The notes beneath the pieces are model-generated. The model saw nothing but the letters and a program-made list of their open reading frames with translations. It did no database searches and was not told the origin of the DNA. The position numbers and the translations under genes were made by a program. A DNA stretch of 64,000 nt from Campanula takesimana (taxonomy: Eukaryota > Streptophyta > Magnoliopsida > Asterales > Campanulaceae), in assembly GCA_026119855.1 (NCBI GenBank), contig JAOWBW010001444.1, positions 237,213 to 301,212 on the forward strand, given 5' to 3'. Positions 33,801-43,084 of the stretch are shown here, one piece after another (within the stretch, counting starts at the first letter, position 1; each line of letters starts with the position of its first letter).

Positions 33801-36800
33801 GGTACAACTTCGCACATGCAATCAATAAGATCTAAACATGGCTACTCTCCTAGAACAACCCCTCACATATATTATCTCACCTCTCCCCCAAGAACACAAC
33901 AACACGGTCATGGCCAGGTTGTAGGACCCCCCCATGGCTCTCCTAGGCACCCAGCCCCCTCCTTGACACTATTTGTGGCTCTCTTTTGTGTATCCTAGCA
34001 CTCTCCAACAAGCACAAAGCTAGCATACAATATTCTGGACGAAACTATGTTTAAATAGGTGTAGGAGAAATCCTAAATCAATAAATGGAAGAGATCTTGT
34101 CAAAATAGGAAACTAGAAAAATCTGGACTGCCCCCCGACATGCTCGGCCGAGCACCAGCCCAACAAACAAAAAAACAGGCTTTCTGACACGCCCTTCTGC
34201 TCAGCCGAGGCCTATGCCTCGCTCGGCCGAGCAACCCCTGTTCTGGCCCGAATTTGTTTCCTTCTCCTCTTTGACTTCTCCTCGATCTCCACCAACTCCC
34301 CAACTATTTAGACTCCTTTTCTCCTCCGTCTCCTCACGGTTTCAGGACTCCACTCCCAACATGCATACTCCCTTAGCTAGGGACGGAGGCAGGGGGTGGC
34401 AAGGGGGATCACTTTGACCCCACTGAACTTTCTAATAATTGACCCCCTGAACTTTCTAATAATTCCAAACATAACCCTTTAGATATTATTTCCTTTGAGT
34501 TATATTTAGTTATGAGCCCCCTAGTTTCTTTGGGAAACTGCAACTTTTAAGTCTCCTTTGTTTCTGATCTGCTGGCTCTCTTTTTGGCGCATGGATAAAT
34601 ATCTTCTAGGTGCATTTGTTCTAGGTAGAATTGTTAGCATGGGCTTTGTGTTTGTGATGAGCTGCGGATATGCTGTTGGTTTTAGCTTCCTGGTGAGCAT
34701 ATGCACTATATACTCGAGAAAAACTCCTTGCTGAACTTCAAAAATATAAAAAATCACTCACGAACAATTAATTCTAAACTAGAGAAAACGAGCAATCTGC
34801 AAATGATTTTTATTGATTAAGAACATTTATTATAACGTGGCTAATTTAACTAGTTGTACTGGGTGCTGCTGAAGATTTAGCAATCGTAGACTCTAGCAAG
34901 CTTAGCCTTTTCGTATATAACTTGTTTAGATAACACGAGAGCAGTTTGAGGAATCTCAAGACGTAAGTTTGAATGTAATTCTCCTTTTGCCCTATCTTCT
35001 TTGTGGACATGATTTCTGTTTATAGTTCCAATTTTGTTCATTGTTTGTCGTGAACATCATCACACAGTTATTGTTGGTTTTCTGTACATCTAATGTGATA
35101 CTTTCCTATGGCATCAATTTTGTTTCTAACACTCTATCGTCTTGAATTATGGATACAGCTTTTCTCTGAGCGCCAATCGCTATTCAAGTTTGCACCCATA
35201 AGGTGTGGAAAAGCTGAAAGGGTTAGTTACTGTTTGGCATGCCTAATTTCGCTTGTGGAGCAGGTAAGAAGATTGCTGTAAGGCTGTAACTAAGATGGCA
35301 TCTGATAACTGATATACTAGTAACTAATACTCCCTCCGTCCCGAAATGATCTTCCCACATTTTTTATTGTTACTACGAATGAGCTTTGAGCAATAATTTG
35401 AGGTTGATTTAATTATCCTAATGAAAATCTAAAACTTGCTATTGTTGATGGTGTATCAATTGCAACATTAGATTCTTGTTAGTATAACTAAATCAACCTA
35501 TAATTATTGCTCAAAGTTCATCCGTAATAACGACAAGAAAAAGGAGAAGATCATTTTGAGACGGGGGGAGTATTTGTCTCTGTTCATACTCAATTTTTGT
35601 CACTGTCTGTTCCTATTTCCTTTTGAACTGGATGCAGAAACACATTTGCAACTTTCCGTTTGTTTTCATTTTGTTTTTCAAGACCAAAATTTAACAAAAT
35701 CTTATTTCTCAGTTATGGCAAATGTAAATCATAGTGCTATAAATATGTTATTCAATTAAAATTAAAATTAATGTTGCAAAAGACCATTTATGGAAACATT
35801 TTCTGTAATTGATTCCATCTTTATTCGAACTTTCTTTTCCATTCTTTATTGGGAGGGGCTATTGCCACTACACTAATTGCTTATCCACTACACTCATTGT
35901 ATTTTTGGCACTGTTCTAAAAATCCTTCGCCTAGACCGCCTAGGCGCTAAGCGGTCACAGAACGCCGCGCCTAATTCAAATCCGCCTAGACCGGATATTG
36001 AAATATAATTTGCATTAAATTTTCATTAAAATGCTGCGATTAACTTCAAATTTATCTAAAGCCCCACCTACAATTTTTAATATTAGTATTTTCAATCGAA
36101 AATTATATTAAATTTATTATTATATACTTTTAAATTAATTGTTTGCATATTCCGGTGACATTTTCAACACTATTTCTCCGAAATATTACAAATTATGTCT
36201 TATTCACTGCCCCGCCTAGGCCTCTAGGCGCTAGGCCCAGCTCCGGCGCCTAGCGATTTTTAGAACACTGATTTTTGGTAAATCAATAATTTACTTGACA
36301 CAATTGCCCTTAAAAGAGACTACTATACTAATACAATATTTACTTATTCACTACACCTTTGATATTCATTAAAACTAAACAGTTTTGTTTTTATTTCTTA
36401 AATAATTCATTTTAATAATGTTTTTTTTTAAATCAATAATGTTGATATAATAACTGTTGCTTTATATACAAGAAATTTTAAAGTAGATATGAATTGCTAA
36501 TGTGAAATAAATAAATTATTTATTTAACAGTCACCTAGTTGTTTTGTATGCAAAATCAAGTATCTTCATCTATGTTTAATAACTGTTTACTTTCTCTTAT
36601 GGCTCTCAGTTAAAGAGAAAGAAAAAGAATAGACAAAGTAACGAATACAATTGTGTTAATTAAACTTTTACCATCCATCAACAATTGTAAATGCTGTTAA
36701 TTTATTTTTATATTAAATGCTGTTAGTGTTGGAAAATTTACATTATTTATTAGTTTTTATTAATTTCAAAAATTAAAGTAAGTGGGGAATTTACTAACAA

Positions 36801-38568
36801 TTGTTTTTCTATACAGCTCCTAACTTTTATAAATATTTTCAACATTACATCTTATATTTACACGTGTCTTAGTATTATAAGAAAGAAAATGAAAGGTAAT
36901 GTACTTACTTTATTACTTTAATATGACCATAAAACGCTGAAAATACAAGTTAATAAAGAGTACAAAAGAAAAATCAAAACATTTGTTCGATTTTTTTAAA
37001 GAAAAGATTTATTTGATTTAAAAAATTAATTCGTTATTAAATAAGGCAATTATCTTGATGAAAATAATGTCCTGATCATAATTAATTAAAATTCATAGTA
37101 GGAATGTAATGGATAAGTAAAACTTAGTGTTTATAGAATCTCCCCAAGATACTCATTAATTTCCATAAATATCAAAGGCTAGTTATGTCAATTAACAAAA
37201 TTTGTAGTGGATAAGCAATTAATGTAGTGGCAATAGCCACTCCCTTCTTTATTTCTTTTTTGATTCTAACAGACTCCATAATCCAAATGAGACCTTTTCT
37301 ATATTTGGTAATCTCAGAAAAATAGAGTCCACTGGAAAACTTTTTAGCAACACTAGGAAATCGCCTTGCTGATTTTAGCTTCATAAGCTTCTAGCAACCG
37401 AGGCTCTTGGCTTTCCCACACATGGTTCTATTTACCGTCTTTTGAAAGCTTCTCTCCTCTGTTTGCTTTGCTGAAAATAACTTGAGCAAAATATTCTGCA
37501 GCCAATATTCAAATGTACTAGCATAAATGAACAGAGGTGAAACATTCTCCTTGAAAAATGACAGGCATAATCATTTTCCATTTTTACTCCCTCTGTCCCA
37601 GAGTAAGAGTCATACCTTGGTTTTTCTCGCTTATTAAAGAAACGAATGTTCAATAAAAATAAAAATAAAATAAAAAATGGGTAAATGTTGCAAGTGGGTT
37701 GAGGATATAATTGTCCAAAATACTATTTATGATACACATGGGGAGAAACTAAATTAGTGATTTTTTTTTTTTTGGTAATTATACAAGCATTACAAGGATA
37801 AAGTTATACATGACACTATTCATCATTTGCCAGTTTGGGAATGAGAACTTTGGGACAGGGAGTAATTTTTATGAAGTGGCTGGGGACTAGATCTTATATA
37901 TGGTATCAATAGAGGGAAGGTAAATGAGAGAATGAGAGGGAGAGGGGAAGAGAGGAAGCGTGGCAAGGAAGATATGAAGATATGAAGTGTAGCAGTGATG
38001 AGAGAGGACGAATGATCAGACTGCATTTGATTGTTTAGAGAAAATGTTTTATGTTTTCTTTTTCTTCACAAAAATTAATCTGGCCACAAAATTTTGAAGC
38101 CTTGATCTCATAACAAGAGGGTTTCTGTGCTTTAGATAAGCGGTAATTTTAAAGCCCCTTTTTTAAGTTCTTGTAGCTTTATAGATGAACAACTCTACAT
38201 TGGTAAAAAGTAGAATTAGGTAGCAAACATGGTTTACGTCTTCGTGTAACAAATAAGTACATACATAATGTAGGCTGAGAAATTGTTACGAATCTTCAGG
38301 CTCTGGGCTGTGACTAGGGATGGCAATTTCGCCGAGCCCGACCCGTTTCCGAGCATTCCGGCCCGGGACGGGCGGGTTTGGTAGTGAATTTTCTAAACCC
38401 GTCGGGTTCGGGTTCGGGTGTTTGGTCAAACCCGGCGGGTCCCGACCCGACCCGCCTAGCACTATTACATGCGTTATTCCTATTCTGCCCTTAATACAAG
38501 CCATAATCACCTTCCAACCTGGAATATATAAGACCATTTTCACATATCTAGGGTTTCATACTTTCATT

Positions 38569-38610
<42 letters not shown>

Positions 38611-41600
38611 TGAGACGGGTCGGGTTCGGGCCGGTCGCGGGTTTACCATAATCGGGCCGGGCCGGGTTCGGTGCTAGTAGTGTTACCTCGGGTTCGGGTT
38701 TGGTAAAACCCGGCCCGTACCCGGCCCGTTGCCATCCCTAGCTGTGACAAGCAGTGATGTTTGAATCTATTGGTACTTTCTCATCCATCTATGTTTTTAC
38801 TGTTTGTCATAGTTTTTCTTATAGTTTTTCTTTTTCTTGTAGGCACGATATTTACAGTTTCGGAATTGGCCCGTCGAATGGGGCTGGTGTCGGGACCTTC
38901 AGTCATTTATATTTGTTTTCGAAAGACACAACAGGTTCACTATTTGCAGCTCATATTATTATTTAGGATCCCTCATCTCCAACTTCAAAAACCCTCATTT
39001 GGTTAAGAAATTTTGAGTTTTGGTTGAATGCAGGATAGTGCTGGAACGTCCAGAATATGGCTACGCAACATACTTTTTTGAGCTGACGGATTCTCTATCC
39101 ATCAATTGGCAGATCAAGCGTTTGGTGACTGCCATGAAACTTACTAGTTGTAGCAGGGTTACACTAATCGAGAACAGGGCACTAACGGTAATCATTTTGG
39201 GTTTATTTTCTGACAATTATATTGATAACATAATGATAAGGATTAGGATGATATCTGCTGCCCACCACCAGCGTTCACTGAAAAGCTGAAAAGGTGGGAT
39301 TGTCCGTATTTTCTTCAAACTACTACTCCCTCTGCCCCAGAATAAATGTTGACCTTTTTTGTACGTCAGCACGAAGGAACTTTGAGCAATAATTTTAGGT
39401 TAGTTTAATTATCCTAATAAAATCATAAAACTTGTTATTGATACATCATTATAAATACTACCCCATCCGTCCCAAACTTATTGCTACTAGAAGCGAGTGC
39501 ACGGGGATTAAAAAAATTTGTTGGAAAAGTAAGTATTGTGAGTGGGTAGGAGGGAGAAAATAAGTTAGTGGATAGTTGTTGTGAGTGGGTAGAGAGAAAA
39601 TTGAACATTTTGGTTAAGTAGCAGTAAGTATAAGTATGGGACGCCAAAACCAGAAATAAGTAGCGATAAGTTTGGGACGGAGGGAGTATCGATAACGATT
39701 TTAAATTTTCATTGGGATAATTAAACCAACCTAAAATTATTGCTCAAAGTTCCTCTGTACAAAAGTACAAAAAGGGCGACATTTATTCAGGGACAGAAGG
39801 AGTAATACATACTCCCTCCGTCTTTTTAGTTTGTTCACTTTTTGCCATTTTTAGTTGTCCCATTTGATTCTTCACAACCCCAAGAAGGAAAGTTTATACT
39901 CCCTCCGTCCCGAATTAATGTTCTTAGTTTGACTTTACGGAGATTAAGATAAAGTAAATGTTGTGAGTGTGAAAAGTAAAGTAGGAAAGAGAAAGTGGGT
40001 AGGGAATTTTTGTTGTGGGAATGAGAGGTGGGTCCCATTGTCCATTTTAGGTAATAAAGTAAAGTAAGAACCTTAAATTGGGACATACCAAAAAAGAAAG
40101 TAAGAACCTTAAAGCTGACAGAGGGAGTATTATTTTTTATCCATTGGGACCCACTTGTCTCACAACAACTATCCCACACTCACAATTTCAACCCCACTCA
40201 CACATCCCATCACGCTTTTCATACTCACAACACCCACTCAACTATCAATATTAAATATTTTTCCTTAAAACCCATGCAATGGCGAAAGGAGTATATATAT
40301 ATGTATGTAAATACATACTTCCTCCGTCCCAAAACAAAGTACCCATTCGCTTTTAGGAATATGAATTAAGGAAAAATGTTGGAAAAAAAGTTCTTGTGAG
40401 TGGGAAGAAGAGAGAAAGTGGGGTAGGGAATAGTGAGTGGGAAGGAAAGAGAAAGTGGAGTATATATGTTCCTTTTTAGGAAAGTGGTACTTTCTGTTAG
40501 GTGTGGGTGGACTCAAAATCATGGAGGAGAGGAGTAAAAACCGCGAACGGAGAAGGCGGCAGAACAGGACGAGGAGTCGGAGACGGAGCAGACCAGTTGG
40601 CACGGACGTGCAAGGGGGCACACACGACCGTGCAATTGAAACAGGCGTGCCAGCAGAGCCAAACACACAGTTGATGGGCTTAGGCACAAATATTGTTTGG
40701 TGCGTGCGTGCCGTGTTTCCTTGGAGAAAAAGGTGTTTGTTTCTATTAGGAATTAGTTTCCTAATATTAAAATACTCCTTCCGGCTTACATACTCCGGGT
40801 AATTGGTTCTAGACTAGGTTTAGGACTTGTAACCCTATAAATATATTGTGACAACCACCATTATTATTATGTGCTAGAAGAAAGTTAGGATACACAATAG
40901 AGAACACAAATAGTATGAAGAAAGGGGCCGGGGACCTAGGAGAACCATGGGGGGCGATCCTACAACCCGGTCATGACCGAGTTGTGTGTGTGTTCTTGTG
41001 TGGGTGAGATAAAATATGTGAGGGGTTGTTCTTGGAGAGTAGCCATGCTTAGATCTGTGTGATTGCATGTGCAAAGTTGTAACAATCATCATATATTATT
41101 ATAGTGATATTATGGCTTGGTGACGCCCCCAGATGTCATCATGTGTTGATGAACTGGGTTAACAAATCTTGGTCTTATTTTCTTTCATATTACTACATGT
41201 TTATTATTATCCCCGTGTTAGGGCGGCTAGTATGGGCTAGGCGGATATGTGAGATCTGCCAAAATCCAACACTTTCTAATGGGACACCCAAAATGGCAAA
41301 ATGGGTCTGTTTTGGGACGGAGGTAGAATATTTGCCCCCCCCCCCCCCCACCCACACACACACACACTTATGTATCTAATATGTATCTAAAAGCACCATA
41401 ACAAAAATGTCTAGCGAACGGTGTCATCATGGCGCCAGCCAACAAGTCGATCTTAGCCTGCTTGCTCGCTCATGTGCCGAGCTTTGCTTTCTCGAGATCA
41501 GTGATCAATCGTAATACGGAAGTAATTGGAACCAAGCAATCACTTAATTGGTAAAATAAAGCAGACTGCTCAAACAACAGGTTCTTTGTGAATGCTCAAT

Positions 41601-42597
41601 AAGTTTCCGTCTCAAGCTTATCTCAGTTACTTTGGGATAATGGAATTCTGAACGAAGGATGATTACGAGAAAACATGAAAATTATGAGGTAAATCAATTA
41701 CTATGAACATATTTAAAAGGACACTGTTGTTCATTATAGTTTCAACGTTGAATAGCTTCACCTTTTTATGCGTTTCACTGTGTTGGATTCTGTATACTGG
41801 AGAGAAGGGAGACAGAAAGAGACATACTAAAATTATAAATGCTTCTTGTATTCAGACTTTCATTTGGAGTGTGTGTGCGTGCGTGCGCGCTTTGGTGGTG
41901 GTTGTAATTTTCTTTTTTCCCGTGTCTGTGTCTGTGGGTGTGGCTGGGGGTGGGGGTGTGGTTTGGGTGGGGGTGGGGATGAGATGGGGTGAGGGTTGGG
42001 TGTAAGATTTAATAAATAAGCTTCAAGTGTTGATGATTGGCCCCAAAGAATTTGTGCGAGTCAGCATGATTCTTGACCATCCACGGGTTCCCTTAGTGTC
42101 CGACTGTTTTTAGTTGGGGAAATACATGTGTATATATCTTTCTGTATATTTTATTTTTTGCGATATCCAAGTTAATTGATATTCCCTACATTTCTGATCA
42201 AACGTTTCTTATTATGAGCTTCGATATTGCTCTGTTCTGCCCTTTTAACAAATCAATTTCACATCAACACCCCTCTCCACTGCTCCTGCAATTTCAAGTT
42301 CGTTTCACATCAAACACTCATACAATACAGGTTGGAGATGACTTAACAGAAGGTGAAGCTAAGGTGCTGATGGAATATGGTTGGGTACCCGATACTGGTC
42401 TAGGAACAATGCTCAATTATTGCGATAGAGTTGTTCATGATAGAAAAAACGAGAAGGACAACTCAGAGTGGAGGACAAAGATTGGGAAGTTGCTTCTGGA
42501 TGGTTATAATGGCGGAACAATCGTTTCAACTGATTTTTCAAAACATGTTACGGAACATGGTTCTGTTCAAAGTCCAGATATCAAGTTGGAGCTTTAG
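18576..42597 (+). CDS. Conserved plant nuclear protein of unknown function, ~12 exons, four VKxE sites
   Basis: Exons read by eye: 18576-18706, 19161-19209, 29555-29615, 29745-29991 (or to 30117), 30235-30265, 32265-32890, 32991-33039, 33121-33246, 35159-35263, 38843-38934, 39034-39187, 42331-42597 (stop TAG). All use GT-AG borders with compatible phases and give 645 codons. VKxE sumoylation-type sites are at residues 50, 104, 281 and 306. Two related LDH/IDH...ERR blocks are at 148-158 and 320-330, and a basic nuclear signal KRPRKRRK at 372-379. The C-terminal 170 residues are Trp/Tyr/Cys-rich and look strongly conserved (RNWPVEWGWCRDLQSF; VLMEYGWVPDTGLGTMLNYC). I recognise it as plant-conserved but cannot name it. 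There are no catalytic motifs and no membrane segments. Introns 2, 8, 9 and 11 are swollen by transposons. Confidence 0.85.
19375..19794. mobile_element. Candidate Stowaway-type MITE in intron 2
   Basis: The left end CTCCTTGCGTCTGAAAC follows TA; the right end is the complement of CTCCCTATGTCCC and is followed by TA. Arms are imperfect. A second lone end, CTCCCTCCGTTTTATGC, occurs near 19842 without a visible partner. Confidence 0.45.
21096..21592 (-). repeat. 3' LTR of Tork-like element
   Basis: 497 bp. It holds four GGGCG-GT-CGCCC palindromes with centres at 21414.5, 21437.5, 21488.5 and 21511.5 (spacing 23-51-23). On the minus strand they precede a TATATTTAAG core near 21308-21318. Confidence 0.9.
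21691..23043 (-). pseudogene. Reverse transcriptase/RNase H of Tork-like element
   Basis: A 450-codon open frame: KMTTIRMVLG, LDVKTAFLHGD-type block, YGLKQAPRQWYRKFD, catalytic LYVDDMLIAG, then RNase H with DADLASSDLDKRRS, STAEAEYVAVTEASKEMVW and the ENPADMLTKVV end. The catalytic residues I looked for are intact here. The first reverse-transcriptase strand lies just upstream (23043-23093) beyond a frame break, so the polyprotein is not continuous. Confidence 0.88.
23094..23847 (-). pseudogene. Integrase C-terminus and IN-RT linker of Tork-like element
   Basis: Two overlapping frames: 23844-23557 (FWAYAVDTAAFLINR, SFLRIFGCVSYVH, CTFIGL) and 23576-23094 (DFGYKFWDDQNHRVIRSRDV, then the linker ending KANKTWELIKLPKGKKA). 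A frame change near 23570 and the stop at 23094 break it. Confidence 0.82.
23848..24717 (-). pseudogene. Protease and integrase core of Tork-like element
   Basis: The protease is marked by VLDSGASFHSC next to an in-frame TGA where related elements have Trp (near 24718). Further downstream are KKNLLSVGQLDEEGYKV, the zinc domain pieces (LWHCRL, GHMSEKG, CEDCVFGKQ), and the integrase core (LDLVHTDLWGP, FIDDSTRKVWVY, CLRSDNGGEY, GTPQHNGVA). There is a stop after GVA at 23848-23850. At least three frame breaks are visible. Confidence 0.82.
24718..25591 (-). pseudogene. Gag of Tork-like element
   Basis: The frame from 25591 (or the second Met at 25573) gives KFDGSDYGFWRMQIEDLL, then a frame break near 25390. 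The second frame, 25398-24718, has the Gag core (FMDVIDSLTALD, LLASLPGSW) and a CCHC knuckle CYHCKELGHYKKDC. It ends at a TGA at the protease border. Confidence 0.85.
25645..26143 (-). repeat. 5' LTR of Tork-like element
   Basis: 499 bp. Palindrome centres are 25964.5, 25987.5, 26038.5 and 26062.5. The fourth has lost one arm base (CGCCC to TGCCC, a CpG transition) and one base was inserted before it. Confidence 0.9.
26303..26461 (+). pseudogene. Captured 5'UTR and first exon resembling a DUF1279/FAM210-like gene
   Basis: A 52-codon frame beginning MAGGKFRELFKYAKVALRVH. From memory, plant DUF1279 (FAM210-like) proteins start almost the same way (MAGG-FRELxKKYGKVALGVH); one Lys is missing here. 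After about residue 20 the similarity stops, as expected for a fragment. The upstream 160 bp look like a UTR, interrupted by the Tork-like element at its GAAAC target. It lies between the inverted arms at 20751 and 28012, in the sense of the host gene. Confidence 0.5.
27177..27476. mobile_element. Stowaway-type MITE in intron 2
   Basis: Ends CTCCCTCCGTTCC and, at the right, the complement of CTCCCTCAGGTAAG, both next to TA. The interior has duplicated CTCTCTCTTCCTCCCAACCA blocks. Confidence 0.8.
27791..27838. repeat. (AT)24 microsatellite
   Basis: An uninterrupted AT run in intron 2. Confidence 0.95.
28441..29554. other. Rest of intron 2, no recognisable feature
   Basis: AT-rich intron sequence up to the acceptor GCAG at 29551-29554. 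I see no coding frame, repeat or element end. Confidence 0.5.
30266..32264. other. Intron 5 of host gene, no recognisable element
   Basis: 2.0 kb between exons 5 and 6. Short frames inside (for example 30985-31270 minus) have no family features and look like chance. Confidence 0.5.
33607..34361 (-). mobile_element. Solo LTR, Tork-like, in intron 8
   Basis: 755 bp, TGTAGGGG to CCCAACA on the plus strand, between perfect duplications TGCAT (33602-33606 and 34362-34366). The block around GTTAACCCGGTTCG and CCAAGCCAGGA matches the R-U5 part of the Tork-like LTR at 21096, giving minus orientation. A TATTTAAAC core lies near 34049-34057. Three GCTCGGCCGAGC-type palindromes lie upstream of it. Confidence 0.92.
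34143..34231. promoter_or_regulatory. Palindromes in Tork-like solo LTR
   Basis: CTCG-GC-CGAG at centres 34147.5 and 34226.5, and a one-mismatch copy (CTCA-GC-CGAG) at 34204.5; the last pair is 22 bp apart. The word equals that of the unrelated solo LTR at 11102. Confidence 0.6.
35330..35570. mobile_element. Stowaway-type MITE in intron 9
   Basis: 241 bp, TA duplications, ends CTCCCTCCGTCCC and the complement of CTCCCCCCGTCTC. Long arms match (TTGAGCAATAATTTGAGGTT inverted as a similar block near 35495). Confidence 0.88.
35909..36270. mobile_element. hAT-type MITE with 8-bp duplication in intron 9
   Basis: 362 bp between perfect duplications ATTTTTGG (35901-35908 and 36271-36278). Termini CACTGTTCTAAAAATC and the complement of CAGTGTTCTAAAAATC. 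Both subterminal regions are rich in GCCTAGGCGC words. Eight-base duplications and CA(G)TG ends fit hAT. A related one-ended remnant occurs at about 17868. Confidence 0.9.
37587..37862. mobile_element. Stowaway-type MITE in intron 9
   Basis: 276 bp next to TA; ends CTCCCTCTGTCCCAGAG and the complement of CTCCCTGTCCCAAAG. Confidence 0.8.
38315..38740. mobile_element. hAT-type MITE (TAGGGATGGCAA ends) in intron 9
   Basis: 426 bp between perfect 8-bp duplications GCTGTGAC (38307-38314 and 38741-38748). Termini TAGGGATGGCAA and its complement. The long GC-rich arms are full of CGGGTTCGGG words, and an AT microsatellite sits near the centre (38572-38604). It ends 102 bp before exon 10. Confidence 0.9.
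39326..39802. mobile_element. Stowaway-type MITE containing a second one, intron 11
   Basis: Outer ends CTCCCTCTGCCCCAG and the complement of CTCCTTCTGTCCCTG, both next to TA. Its arms (GAGCAATAATTTTAGGTT and inverse) are separated by an inner MITE at 39461-39686. Confidence 0.82.
39461..39686. mobile_element. Inner Stowaway-type MITE nested in 39326-39802
   Basis: Ends CCCCATCCGTCCCAAAC and the complement of CTCCCTCCGTCCCAAAC, with TA on both sides (39459-39460 and 39687-39688). Confidence 0.82.
39812..40291. mobile_element. Stowaway-type MITE pair, second nest in intron 11
   Basis: Outer ends CTCCCTCCGTCTTTTTAG at 39812 and the complement of CTCCTTTCGCCATTG at 40291, both next to TA. An inner MITE with ends CTCCCTCCGTCCCG and CTCCCTCTGTCAG occupies 39899-40127. 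Confidence 0.72.
40318..41326. mobile_element. MITE split by a solo LTR, intron 11
   Basis: Left end CTTCCTCCGTCCCAAAAC at 40318, right end the complement of CTACCTCCGTCCCAAAAC at 41326. The interior is interrupted at CTTTC by the solo LTR 40495-41271. Removing the LTR restores a MITE of about 230 bp. Confidence 0.75.
40495..41271 (+). mobile_element. Solo LTR, Tork-like, inside a MITE in intron 11
   Basis: 777 bp, TGTTAGGTG to ATCCAACA, between perfect duplications CTTTC (40490-40494 and 41272-41276). It is related to the solo LTR at 33607 but in plus orientation (shared GTATGGGCTAGGCGGAT and ATGTGCAAAGTTGTA-like blocks). TATA-like CTATAAATATATT near 40835. Two GCACGNNCGTGC palindromes, centres 40605.5 and 40627.5, lie 22 bp apart upstream. 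Confidence 0.92.
41335..41367. repeat. Poly-C / (CA)n microsatellite
   Basis: Fifteen C followed by ACC and a CA run, directly beside the MITE end. A GT/GC-rich simple region follows at 41868-41990. Confidence 0.9.
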
Positions 42598-43080
42598 TTA
42601 AGGTTAGTAAATTAAAAAAAAAAACCCTGTAAATTCATGTCAATTATGAAGTTTCTACAACATCGTTTTGGTTGGTTGGTTGTTGTCATAGTAGTATATA
42701 TAGAGAGTCTTTTGTGTCTCTTGGGAGATTGGATCGTAGGTAGATTGAATTTGTCGTAGCAATTTTATTTTATTTTATATCTTTCAATTTTAAGCAAAGT
42801 GCGTGTGTAACATGCTAGTCACTCTTTGTTGTTTATTGTCTATATAACTTTAGAAATATGATTTGCTAGTTATTCTCCTTTATTTTTTTGGGTGTATTGT
42901 TGATCAAAAAGTCCTTCTGTTTAAAGATTTTATTAATGTGTAATCTCAACATTTTTTTTTTTTTTGATAGTGGGATTCTTTTGCCTTTGGTTAATTGCAA
43001 TTTGGTTACCTGAGTTTTACAAGATGTTGCAATTGGTTATCGAATACGTAAATGTTCAAATTTGATTCTTAAGTTTGTAT
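42598..43080 (+). other. 3'UTR and downstream flank of host gene
   Basis: AT-rich sequence after the TAG stop. No clear polyadenylation signal was picked out; T-rich stretches are present. Confidence 0.4.
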
Positions 43081-43084
43081 ATTT

